From Treponema_I sp045599005 (GTDB lineage: Bacteria > Spirochaetota > Spirochaetia > Treponematales > Treponemataceae): 64,000 nucleotides of DNA. The position numbers were made by a program, and so were the translations under genes. Of this stretch, positions 44,833 to 53,115 are shown one piece after another. The stretch covers positions 1 through 64,000 of the forward strand of contig JAZRVF010000014.1 in NCBI GenBank assembly GCA_045599005.1. The letters run 5' to 3'. The notes below the pieces were generated by a model. The model had not been told where the DNA came from. It searched no databases and saw only the letters and a program-made list of their open reading frames with translations. Each line of letters starts with the position of its first letter. Position 1 is the first letter of the stretch.

Positions 44833-45135
44833 ATGCATGAAGAAAATGGAATAGTTTATTCAGACAATCCGAAACCTATGCTTTCGGTACTTGAAATCAA
44901 GCACATGTATAGCGGCGTTTATTTAATGAAATTTTCCAACAATCAAATCCGTCTTTTTGATTCAACAGTATTAAAAGGTGAAGTTTTTGAGCCTTTAAAA
45001 AGACCGGAAATATACGAAAATCCCAAATTGGAATATGGGATTGTTACCTGGGATGACGGACAGATTGATTGTTCTCCTGAATATATGTTTGAAAACAGCT
45101 TTGAATATAATACCTGTGAAATAATTGTTGCATAA
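44833..45135 (+). CDS. DUF2442 protein
   Basis: This 100-residue protein matches the DUF2442 pattern: MLSVLEIKHMYSGVYLMKFS, IRLFDSTVLKGEVFEPLK and YGIVTWDDGQIDCSPEYM. AGGA lies seven bases before the ATG, and the gap to the DUF4160 gene is 12 bases, so the two form one AT-rich operon. In this pairing DUF2442 is commonly the downstream partner. Any toxin or antitoxin assignment is inference. Confidence 0.85.
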   Translation: MHEENGIVYSDNPKPMLSVLEIKHMYSGVYLMKFSNNQIRLFDSTVLKGEVFEPLKRPEIYENPKLEYGIVTWDDGQIDCSPEYMFENSFEYNTCEIIVA

Positions 45136-45184
45136 AACACAGACGATGTAATCCGAAACATTGCAAAACTCAAATCAGGATGGT

Positions 45185-45223
45185 AAAGATCCTTCGACTT
45201 CGCTCAGGATGACATCGCGGTGT
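45185..45223 (+). repeat. 39-bp direct repeat, right copy
   Basis: It is identical to 44416-44454 and starts 50 bases after the DUF2442 stop. Further fragments follow: ACTCAGGATGACAT (45227-45240) and an interrupted copy (TCCTTCGAC at 45256-45264 and GCTCCGGATGACA at 45286-45298). Confidence 0.9.
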
Positions 45224-45598
45224 TGTACTCAGGATGACATTTTCGCCATAACCTATCCTTCGACAAAAAAACTTTGTTCTTTATTGCTCCGGATGACAAG
45301 GTTTTAAGCGCAGGGTGACATAATTTATGCGCGGGGGACAGTGCGGGTTGTTTACATTGCATTGTGGCGGATTTTGCTGTAAAGTGTGTACGTACACGCA
45401 CCGCCGGAACTGAGTTAAGGGAGCGGGCGTTGCGGGCGGCGTCTGAGCCCGCACGGGGGATAGCGGAAGACACAACTAAGCGGAGCAGATGACAAAGTTT
45501 TCTTTGGCAGCTGGGCCGCGGCTTGTGGCTGGAGCGCAAGGGGGTTGTCCCCCTTCCTGAAATTCCTGAGAGAAAAAGAGAAAAACGGAGGCTTGGTT
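45224..45598. other. Gene-free repeat-rich stretch before araD
   Basis: It holds fragments of the interspersed repeat, a perfect 12-bp palindrome GTGTACGTACAC (45386-45397), a GC-rich segment (about 45410-45540) and a hairpin AAGGGGG-TTGT-CCCCCTT (45538-45555). No convincing gene was seen. The araD ribosome-binding site GGAGG lies at its right end. No clear promoter was found. Confidence 0.5.
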
Positions 45599-46345
45599 AT
45601 GAGTTCAGTTTATCAGTCACTTAAAGAAGAGGCTTTTGAAGCAAACATGGAGATTCCGAAACGGAATCTGGCTATTTATACATGGGGAAACGTTTCTGCA
45701 TTTGACAAGGACCGTGGTGTTTTCGCCATTAAGCCCTCGGGAGTTCCTTACGACACCATGAAAGTTGACGACATTGTTGTTATGGATCTGGAAGGCAAGA
45801 AAGTTGAGGGCAGTCTGAATCCTTCTTCCGACACGCCTACCCACCTCAGACTTTATCAGAATTTCAAGGACATCGGCGGTGTTACGCACACTCATTCTCC
45901 GCACGCAACTGCATGGGCTCAGGCCTGCCGCGGAATTCCGCTTCTTGGCACAACCCACGCGGACCACAGCGCAAATCCTGTTCCATGCACACCCATGATC
46001 AGCCGGGAGCAGGTTGAACGTGCCTATGAGGACGAGACCGGTCTTCTGATTGTGGACACTTTCCTTCATCCTGAGAAAGTTGGCGCACTGGACTGTTTCG
46101 GAAACCCGCTCAAGGCTCTGGTTCCTTCTGAGAATCCCATGGTTCTTGTTGCAGGACACGGACCTTTCACATGGGGAAGCAATGCCGCAAAATCTGTGTA
46201 CAATGCCGCAGTTCTTGAGGAGATTGCGCGCATGGCATGGATTACGATGACGGTTAATCCCGGTTTCAAAGTTCTGCCCGATTACGTTGTGAACAAGCAT
46301 TATCAGCGCAAACACGGCAAAAATGCATATTATGGTCAGAAATGA
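45599..46345 (+). CDS. araD: L-ribulose-5-phosphate 4-epimerase (class II aldolase family)
   Basis: AraD interconverts L-ribulose-5-phosphate and D-xylulose-5-phosphate in L-arabinose or ascorbate-type catabolism. The start MSSVYQSLKEE is preferred over an upstream in-frame ATG because GGAGG lies nine bases before it. The zinc ligands are visible in THTHSPH (His97, His99) and AGHGPF (His187), with the catalytic Asp122 in TTHADH and the typical C-terminal HYQRKHGKNAYYGQ. Length is 248, slightly longer than E. coli AraD. It overlaps the binding-protein gene. No arabinose isomerase or kinase is nearby. Confidence 0.93.
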   Translation: MSSVYQSLKEEAFEANMEIPKRNLAIYTWGNVSAFDKDRGVFAIKPSGVPYDTMKVDDIVVMDLEGKKVEGSLNPSSDTPTHLRLYQNFKDIGGVTHTHSPHATAWAQACRGIPLLGTTHADHSANPVPCTPMISREQVERAYEDETGLLIVDTFLHPEKVGALDCFGNPLKALVPSENPMVLVAGHGPFTWGSNAAKSVYNAAVLEEIARMAWITMTVNPGFKVLPDYVVNKHYQRKHGKNAYYGQK

Positions 46346-47435
46346 TCGGTTACGGGCCGCCCTGGTTCTGCTGATCTGTTCAGTTCTTGCAATCAGCGGC
46401 TGCTCAAAAAAGGCTGCCGGTTCTGGCGCTGACAGGACTGGCGGTGAAGTTTCTTCCGGGGCTGGTTCTGCTTCCGGTTTGGCCGGCGGGGATGGTGCGG
46501 AAAAAAACAGCATTATTGTAGGTTTTTCTCAGATAGGTGCTGAAAGTGCGTGGCGTACTTGCCACACTGAAAGCGTGATCAAGGCGGCACAGGATGCGGG
46601 AATCCAGCTGCTTTATGCAAACGCGGAGCAGAAGCAGGAGAACCAGATAAAAGCGATCAGGTCTTTTATTGTCTATCAGGTGGATGTGATCGTGTTTGTG
46701 CCTATTGTTTCTGACGGCTGGGACAATGTGCTGAAAGAGGCAAAGGAAGCGGGAATTCCGGTGATCATTGTGGACAGGAAGATCCGCACTTCTGACGAAA
46801 GCCTTTATGCGGGATTCATCGGCAGTGACGGTTACACTGAAGGCTGCAGTGCCGCAAAATTCCTGCTGAGAAAATACGAGGATGAGATTGCTGCCTTCAG
46901 GGCAGGCAGACTGAACAGGGTGCTGAACATTCTGGAGCTCCGCGGCACAGACGGCTCAAGTATGACTGATGACCGCTGGCTGGGCTTCCGTGATGTTATA
47001 AAAGATTACGAGTGTTTTGACATTGTCTACAGCGAGACCGGAGATTTTCTGCGTTCACGGGGCAAGGAGATTGCCCAGAAACTGATGGCGGAAAGTGGCG
47101 GAAAACTGGTTGTGGATGGAAAGCCGATAGACATCATTTACTCGCACAATGATCCCATGACACTGGGATTTATCGAGGTTCTCAGAGATTACAGCTTTGA
47201 TCCGGGCAAAGACGTCACCATCGTTTCAATTGATGCGGAACAGGAAGCCATCGATCTGATGAAGTCCGGAAAAATCAACTGCGTGGTTGAATGCAATCCC
47301 AAGTTCGGGCCCCAGGTTATGGAGCTTGTGCAGACACTGGTTTCCGGCGGACAGATTCCCCGTGTGACCAACACTGTGGAACAGGTTTTCAACGAGTTCC
47401 AGAATTTCGGGACAATCGCACCCCGCGGATACTGA
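46323..47435 (+). CDS. Sugar-binding lipoprotein of periplasmic-binding type 1 (YtfQ/RbsB-like)
   Basis: The signal peptide ends in LAISGC, so the protein is lipid-anchored. A Gly/Ser/Ala linker (about 30-60) precedes a fold of the ribose/galactofuranose-binding class: IIVGFSQIGAESAWRTCHTE, QIKAIRSFIVYQVDVIVF, VIIVDRKI, DIIYSHNDPMTLGF and VSIDAEQEAIDLM. No ABC permease or ATPase follows; instead a sensor kinase starts 15 bases after its stop. This points to a sensing rather than an import role. The start at 46323 or the in-frame ATG at 46332 cannot be separated; both lie inside the end of araD and neither has a good ribosome-binding site, so translation is probably coupled. Confidence 0.88.
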   Translation: MHIMVRNDRLRAALVLLICSVLAISGCSKKAAGSGADRTGGEVSSGAGSASGLAGGDGAEKNSIIVGFSQIGAESAWRTCHTESVIKAAQDAGIQLLYANAEQKQENQIKAIRSFIVYQVDVIVFVPIVSDGWDNVLKEAKEAGIPVIIVDRKIRTSDESLYAGFIGSDGYTEGCSAAKFLLRKYEDEIAAFRAGRLNRVLNILELRGTDGSSMTDDRWLGFRDVIKDYECFDIVYSETGDFLRSRGKEIAQKLMAESGGKLVVDGKPIDIIYSHNDPMTLGFIEVLRDYSFDPGKDVTIVSIDAEQEAIDLMKSGKINCVVECNPKFGPQVMELVQTLVSGGQIPRVTNTVEQVFNEFQNFGTIAPRGY

Positions 47436-47450
47436 TTCCGGAGTCTGACC

Positions 47451-48932
47451 ATGAAGAAAAAACGTTATGCCCCTTTCTCGCCTTTCCGAACTTTGGGCGG
47501 AAGCATCACGAAGACGCTGCAGTTTTCCTATGTCTTCATCATCGCCCTTATGTTCGTCCCTACAATCTACAGCATTTCCTTTTCCCGTCTCCATGCAAGA
47601 CAGTATGACCGGATCATCACCAATGTAAGCCGGATAAACCGGATCAATCAGATTGTGAAGGAAGAGATCACAACCGAAGTCTGGAACATTGTCGCCGGAA
47701 AGGTGACTTTTGAGAAAGGCCGGCAGTACGAGATTCTGGACAGCATTAAAACCGGTATGACCGAGATCATGGAGAACACCGGCGATGCGAAAAACCGCCA
47801 GCTTCTGGAGGTTGCGTCCCGCGCTCTGGGAACTCTGCAGAAATATGTGGACCAGCTTGGGGAGCAGATCAAGGCAAATGCACTGGTTTCCGAAAACGAG
47901 CAGATGCTTGAGGAAGTGAGAAGCTGTGCCGCTCTGATCTACGATATTCTGCAGGACTTCATCATTGCGGAGATTGAGTCTGCCACGGTGACAAACACAA
48001 GTCTGAAAGCGTCTTCTGAAAAGGTTACGTGGATCCAGCTGGGGATTGCGTCCACGGCGACAATGCTTGCAGTTTATGTTCTTATTTCCGTCTCAAAGAG
48101 CATCCGGACTCCTATCCACCGGATGGAAGAGCTTTCCACAAGGATTGCAAACGGTGACCTTCAGGCACGGGCCGAGTTACCACATGTTGCGGAACTGGAT
48201 CACCTTACGGAAAACCTGAACACAATGGCGGGAAAAATCAAGCGGCTGATCGATGAGAACGTCCAGGAGCAGCAGAACCTGCAGAAAGCTGAGATGAAGG
48301 CTTTGCAGGCGCAGATTACGCCACACTTTCTATACAACACTTTTGACACGATCATCTGGCTGGCCGAAAGCGGCGAAACTGATGAAGTGATAGAAATTAC
48401 CCGCGCGTTCTCAAGTTTTTTCCGCATCTCGCTCAGTAAGGGTCACGAATGGATTCCCGTTGAGCAGGAACTTGAGCACGTGCGCAATTATCTGACAATC
48501 CAGAAAATCCGTTACAGGGATATCCTGAACTATGAGATAGATTTTGACCCGGACATAAAGACTGAACAGGTGCTTAAACTGATGCTGCAGCCTCTTGTGG
48601 AAAATGCCATCTATCACGGGATAAAAAACAAACGTGGCCGCGGAAAGCTTAAAGTCACGGCAAAACGGATCACGGAGAATGACCAGGAGTTTCTGTACTT
48701 TGCCGTTGAGGACAACGGAATGGGTATTTCTCCCGAGCGGCTTGAGGAAGTGACCAGAGAACTGGAACAGGAAAAGGATCCTGAAACTCTTTCCATTGTT
48801 TACGGTCTTTATAATGTTCATAAAAGATTGAAATTGTATTATGATGAGAGCGTCTCACTGCACATCCAGAGTGAATACGGAAAGGGTACGACTGTCTGGT
48901 TTGCGGTGCCCGTAGGAAAATCAAGTGTATAG
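47451..48932 (+). CDS. YesM/LytS-type sensor histidine kinase
   Basis: Two TM helices (about 27-47 and 195-215) bracket a mostly helical periplasmic segment of about 150 residues. A HAMP domain and a His_kinase domain follow, with the phosphoacceptor His292 in ITPHFLYNTFDTIIWL, then a HATPase with LMLQPLVENAIYHGI, VEDNGMGI and YGLYNVHKRL. It would phosphorylate the AraC-type regulator encoded next, whose GTG overlaps its stop by eight bases. GGAG precedes the ATG. The helical sensor fits interaction with a liganded binding protein, by analogy with XylFII-LytS or TorT-TorS. Length is 493. Confidence 0.93.
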   Translation: MKKKRYAPFSPFRTLGGSITKTLQFSYVFIIALMFVPTIYSISFSRLHARQYDRIITNVSRINRINQIVKEEITTEVWNIVAGKVTFEKGRQYEILDSIKTGMTEIMENTGDAKNRQLLEVASRALGTLQKYVDQLGEQIKANALVSENEQMLEEVRSCAALIYDILQDFIIAEIESATVTNTSLKASSEKVTWIQLGIASTATMLAVYVLISVSKSIRTPIHRMEELSTRIANGDLQARAELPHVAELDHLTENLNTMAGKIKRLIDENVQEQQNLQKAEMKALQAQITPHFLYNTFDTIIWLAESGETDEVIEITRAFSSFFRISLSKGHEWIPVEQELEHVRNYLTIQKIRYRDILNYEIDFDPDIKTEQVLKLMLQPLVENAIYHGIKNKRGRGKLKVTAKRITENDQEFLYFAVEDNGMGISPERLEEVTRELEQEKDPETLSIVYGLYNVHKRLKLYYDESVSLHIQSEYGKGTTVWFAVPVGKSSV

Positions 48933-50520
48933 CGTTTTTATTGTTGATGATGAGATAATCGTTCGCGAAGGTATCCGCAGCAAAATTGACTGGGACAACT
49001 CCGCTTTTTCTTTTGCAGGTGAAGCTTCTGACGGTGAGCTTGCACTTTCAATGATCCAGGACATCAAGCCGGACATCCTGATCACTGACATCAAGATGCC
49101 TTTTATGGACGGACTGGAACTGGCACGCACTGTCAAAAAACTTCAGCCCTGGATCCGCATCATCATCCTGTCAGGCCATGACGAGTTTGATTATGCACGC
49201 AAGGCTATTTCTATCGGCGTTGAGGATTACATACTTAAACCTTTCACATCAGAAGATCTGCTCGCAAGCATGAACCGCATTGCAGTGACTCTGGACGCGC
49301 AGAAAAAGCAGGTTATAGACATTGAACGGCTGAAGGCTGAGCTGGAAAGCCAGTCTGTGCTCATAAAGGAAAAACTGCTCACGGACATTGTGATGGGCGT
49401 GCTTCCCAGTGCAGACGCGGTGCAGCAGGCGGCCGAACTTCAGATAAATCTTATAGCACGTTACTATCTTGTCTGTGTGACGGAAATCCGTGCCCAGAAT
49501 GACGACACTCGGGAGCTGATCGCCGCAAAATCCCGGCTTTCGGCTTTTATTGATGACAAAGCGGAGGCTGTGGGCTTCTTCATCTCTCCGGTAAAGTTTG
49601 TGTGCATTGTAAAAGCCAGCGAACGGGACAGTCTTGAAGAAGAAGTCTACACAATCGCAAATGCGGCCCACCATGAGATTGAACGCAACTCCACATGTTT
49701 TGCAGTCACAACCATCGGTGCCATTGCAGACCGTACCGCCCATATCAGCGAATCCTACAAAGAAGCAGAGCGCGTAATGGAACTGTGTCACAGCAGGTCA
49801 GGTTTTTTTTCGGGAAAAAGCCGGGTGGTTAACATTGCTGACCTGCAGGCCGACGAACAGAATCTTGGCAGTCTGGCGCTCCTGAACGACGATCCTCTTG
49901 TTGACCGGCTGAAGTATGCAGGAAGCGGTGAAGTTGACGAGATCATCGCTCAGTTCATCAAACTGCTGGGCGACAACCAGGAACAGTTTTCTGTGATCGC
50001 ATCCTATCTGCTTGTGGACGTGATCATGGCTGTGTCAAAACTGATGGAGGAACTTGGCGGCGACATAAAAGAAGTTATGCCCGAGCTTTTATCCAGAAGT
50101 TTCGTGGACAAAGCCGTAGAAAATCAGGACAGTTTCATCAAGGAAGTCCACCGGGTTCTTGATTTTATCCTTGAATACCGCAATTCCAACATCCAGGGTC
50201 GTTACGGAGACGTGATTCTCCGTGCAAAACAGTACATTGACGAACAGTTTGCAAATCCTGACATCTGTCTCCATTCTGTGGCCGAAGCCGTAAACTACAG
50301 TCCGAACCACTTCAGCACTGTGTTCTCACAGGAATGCGGAATGACATTCATTGAGTACCTTACACAGGTGCGCATAGAGGCTGCCCAGAAACTGCTCAAG
50401 AATTCATCGCTTAAAAGCAGTGACATTGCCTACGAAGTCGGTTTCAACGATCCCCATTACTTCAGTTTCATCTTCAAGAAAACAACAGGAATGACTCCAA
50501 GAGATTACCGTGGAAAGTAA
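48925..50520 (+). CDS. AraC-type response regulator (YesN-like)
   Basis: The receiver domain has the acidic pair in VDDE, phosphoacceptor Asp55 in ILITDIKMP and Lys105 in ILKPF. A middle region (about 130-400) of YesN type follows. The C-terminal AraC double helix-turn-helix (about 430-530) includes ICLHSVAEAVNYSPNHFS, MTFIEYLTQVRIEAAQKLL and SSDIAYEVGFNDPHYFSFIF. The start is GTG with AGGA about eight bases upstream. It should activate sugar-use genes, possibly araD itself. It overlaps the kinase gene by eight bases and hrpB by 11. Length is 531. Confidence 0.94.
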   Translation: MYSVFIVDDEIIVREGIRSKIDWDNSAFSFAGEASDGELALSMIQDIKPDILITDIKMPFMDGLELARTVKKLQPWIRIIILSGHDEFDYARKAISIGVEDYILKPFTSEDLLASMNRIAVTLDAQKKQVIDIERLKAELESQSVLIKEKLLTDIVMGVLPSADAVQQAAELQINLIARYYLVCVTEIRAQNDDTRELIAAKSRLSAFIDDKAEAVGFFISPVKFVCIVKASERDSLEEEVYTIANAAHHEIERNSTCFAVTTIGAIADRTAHISESYKEAERVMELCHSRSGFFSGKSRVVNIADLQADEQNLGSLALLNDDPLVDRLKYAGSGEVDEIIAQFIKLLGDNQEQFSVIASYLLVDVIMAVSKLMEELGGDIKEVMPELLSRSFVDKAVENQDSFIKEVHRVLDFILEYRNSNIQGRYGDVILRAKQYIDEQFANPDICLHSVAEAVNYSPNHFSTVFSQECGMTFIEYLTQVRIEAAQKLLKNSSLKSSDIAYEVGFNDPHYFSFIFKKTTGMTPRDYRGK

Positions 50521-53059
50521 ATCTTTTTGCGAACAGGCTCAGAAAGAAATCTGCAATCTTCCGATTTTCCCTTCCCTTCCGGAAATTGCATCCACTCTGA
50601 AGAATTCGCCCTCACGGTCTCTTGTACTCACTGCAGAAACCGCAGCCGGAAAATCCACCGCAGTTCCGCTGGCGTTGCTGGATGCCTTTGACGGACAGAT
50701 TCTTATGCTTGAACCACGGAGACTTGCAGCCGTAGCAGTTGCATCACGGGTTGCGGACCTTCTGTCAGAGCCGGTTGGGCAGACGGCGGGCTATACTGTC
50801 CACATGGATTCCCGGACCAGCGCCCGAACACGTTTTACAGTCATGAGCGAGGCAGTTCTTGTGCGCCGCATCCAGCAGGATCCTCTTCTGGAAGGCGTTT
50901 CTGCAGTTGTTCTTGACGAATTCCATGAACGCACAGTCCAGGGCGATCTGGCACTCGCATTTCTTCAGGAAGCCAGACAGCTGCGTGACGATCTTCACAT
51001 TCTGGTGATGTCTGCAACCATGGATGCGGCCCCGATCGCAGAGTTTCTGGACACAGAAGTGTTTTCAGTCAAAGGACGAAATTTTCCCGTCGAGACAATC
51101 AACATAGAAGAAACGCCCGCAAAAAGTGATCTGTGCCGGAAAGCAGCACTCACTGCCTACAGGGAGGCTTTGCAGTTAAAAGAGACAGAGCGGACAGAAC
51201 TGAGTTCCGCTGCCGGTTCTGGAAGCAGTTCCGCTTCTTTTCAGGAGGGCATCACGCCTGTCATCCTGGTGTTCATGCCTGGCATTGCAGAAATCCGCCG
51301 CACACAGACAGAACTCCTGCAGCTGACCGGTCAAGATGATCAGGATATGGAAGTCTGCATTCTTCACAGCAGCATTCCTTTTCAGGAACAGAAACGGATT
51401 CTTGCAGGCAGCCGGAACACTCCAGCCGATGCAGGGCCTGTTTCAGTCAGGATCATCATTGCCTCCTCCATCGCAGAAACTTCGCTCACCATTCCCGGCG
51501 TTGTCACAGTCATAGACAGCGGGCTTTCACGGCATAACCTTATGGACAACGGCACCGGAATGACCCGCCTTGTAACCGTCACAGAAAGCCAGTTCTCCGC
51601 AGACCAACGTGCAGGACGCGCAGGACGTACCCGGAAAGGCCGCTGCATCCGGCTCTGGCACAAAGGCGAACTCCGCACACAGAGCCCCGAAACCGAAATA
51701 ACATCCGGCGACCTTTCAAATCTTGTTCTTGAATGCTCACTCTGGGGCGCAAGAAATCCCCAGAGTCTCTCATGGCTCACACCTCCGCCGAAAAGCAGCT
51801 GGGACACGGCACAGCAGTTGCTTCAGCAGCTTGACTGTCTTCTTCCGGACGGCTCCATCACCGCTCTCGGGAAAAATGCTCTTTCACTTGGCGTACATCC
51901 GCGGGTTGCCTGCGTGGCACTTCAGGGCAGGCTGAATGCACCCACAGAGCAGAGCCTTCAGGCGGCGGCAAAAATCGGGGCGAAAGACAGCGCGGAACAG
52001 CAGAAACTTTATCAGCATCTGAAGGGGAAAAGCCTTTCCCCTGGGTCGCATCAGACCGGCTCCGCCGGCACTGCTGCTCCCACACCCCATTCTCCTGGGG
52101 CCTCCGTCCCCAAACCCCTGCTTTACGGTTACCCTGACAGAATCGCCATGCATCTTGGAGACGGAGAATATCAGTTTATAACAGGCCGCAAAGCAAGGAT
52201 CGCAGTTTCAGAGGGCTGCATCAAAGAGCCCTGGCCACTCTGGATCTGCGCTTTTGAAGCTGATGCAGGCACGGACAGAGGCCGCATTTACAAAGCAGAA
52301 GTTCTTGCCGCCACAAAAGAAGACACGGACTCTTTTTTTGCACAGTGGCTCGAGGATCACACAACAAAAGAAATCCGTGTGGAATTTGCAGAAGAAGGCG
52401 GCGGCAGGGACCAGAACCGCATCAGAAAAACTGAATACACACTGACAGGCCGCATTGTCACCGGTTCCAGGCCGCTGAAAGCAGAACCGGAAGATGCCGC
52501 AGCCGCATGGTGCAGTCTTGTGCGGGAAAAAGATCTTGAAGCGCTGCCCTGGAACCAGGCCTGTTCCGACTTTATGACACGGGCCCAGTTTTTTGCGGCC
52601 CACACAGACGCTTCCTCTTCCGTTGACCGGACACAGCTTGCCGAAGAATGCGCCCAATGGCTTGCACCTTTCATCACAGGAAGCCGCCTTTCACCGGAGA
52701 CAGTTCTTGAAGCACTGCGTTACCGCCTTGACGGGGCCGCTATAGACAGACAGGTGCCCACAGTTCTTTCTCTTCCCAACGAGCGCAGAGGACGGCTTCA
52801 CTACGAAAGCATCAGTTCCTCAGAAAGCCCAGTTCCCGTTCTGGAAATAATCATCCAGCAGATGTTCGGAGTTTTTGAGACACCCAGAATCCTTGGTGTA
52901 CCGGTTCTGCTCCGTCTCCTTTCTCCTGCAAGGCGCCCTCTGCAGGTCACCAGTGATCTTGAATCCTTCTGGCAGAGCACCTGGCCCCAGATCTGTAAAG
53001 AAATGAAAGGCCGCTATCCGAAACACAACTGGGATTACACCCGCCCTGACCCGGAATAA
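50510..53059 (+). CDS. hrpB: ATP-dependent RNA helicase HrpB
   Basis: HrpB is a DEAH-type helicase of the cytoplasm whose role in most bacteria is unclear. Walker A is AETAAGKST (42-50), the box II is LDEFHE (135-140), and MSATMDAAPIAEFL and SSIAETSLTIPGVVTVIDSGL follow. The motif VI region reads QRAGRAGRTRKGRCIRL. The C-terminus has the HrpB-specific end RRPLQVTSDLESFW and MKGRYPKHNW. The GTG start overlaps the upstream regulator gene. Residues of about 503-540 form a Gly/Ser/Pro/Thr-rich insert whose DNA contains three consecutive inverted repeats. Length is 849, close to the usual 800-840. Confidence 0.94.
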   Translation: MESKSFCEQAQKEICNLPIFPSLPEIASTLKNSPSRSLVLTAETAAGKSTAVPLALLDAFDGQILMLEPRRLAAVAVASRVADLLSEPVGQTAGYTVHMDSRTSARTRFTVMSEAVLVRRIQQDPLLEGVSAVVLDEFHERTVQGDLALAFLQEARQLRDDLHILVMSATMDAAPIAEFLDTEVFSVKGRNFPVETINIEETPAKSDLCRKAALTAYREALQLKETERTELSSAAGSGSSSASFQEGITPVILVFMPGIAEIRRTQTELLQLTGQDDQDMEVCILHSSIPFQEQKRILAGSRNTPADAGPVSVRIIIASSIAETSLTIPGVVTVIDSGLSRHNLMDNGTGMTRLVTVTESQFSADQRAGRAGRTRKGRCIRLWHKGELRTQSPETEITSGDLSNLVLECSLWGARNPQSLSWLTPPPKSSWDTAQQLLQQLDCLLPDGSITALGKNALSLGVHPRVACVALQGRLNAPTEQSLQAAAKIGAKDSAEQQKLYQHLKGKSLSPGSHQTGSAGTAAPTPHSPGASVPKPLLYGYPDRIAMHLGDGEYQFITGRKARIAVSEGCIKEPWPLWICAFEADAGTDRGRIYKAEVLAATKEDTDSFFAQWLEDHTTKEIRVEFAEEGGGRDQNRIRKTEYTLTGRIVTGSRPLKAEPEDAAAAWCSLVREKDLEALPWNQACSDFMTRAQFFAAHTDASSSVDRTQLAEECAQWLAPFITGSRLSPETVLEALRYRLDGAAIDRQVPTVLSLPNERRGRLHYESISSSESPVPVLEIIIQQMFGVFETPRILGVPVLLRLLSPARRPLQVTSDLESFWQSTWPQICKEMKGRYPKHNWDYTRPDPE
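52023..52100 (+). repeat. Dyad-rich in-frame insert in hrpB
   Basis: AGGGGAAA-AGCC-TTTCCCCT (52023-52042), CCGGC-TCC-GCCGG (52056-52068) and CCCC/GGGG arms (about 52085-52100) follow one another. They encode a low-complexity segment (SPGSHQTGSAGTAAPTPHSP). It looks like a captured intergenic element. Confidence 0.45.
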
Positions 53060-53080
53060 GCCTTTTCACCTTCAATGCAA

Positions 53081-53109
53081 TAGAATTCATGCTTCCAAAA
53101 CACTATAAT
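53081..53109 (+). promoter_or_regulatory. Possible promoter of mazG
   Basis: TAGAAT (53081-53086), a 17-base spacer and a consensus TATAAT (53104-53109) end six bases before the ATG at 53116. The -35 box is weak. Confidence 0.45.
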
Positions 53110-53115
53110 CAAAGC

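Noticed and set aside
45204..45539. 111-codon minus-strand frame
   Set aside because: It is composed of repeat fragments and a GC-rich non-coding segment, with no ribosome-binding site or family match.
45617..46513. 298-codon minus-strand frame
   Set aside because: It is antisense to araD and the binding-protein start; both real genes have full signatures.
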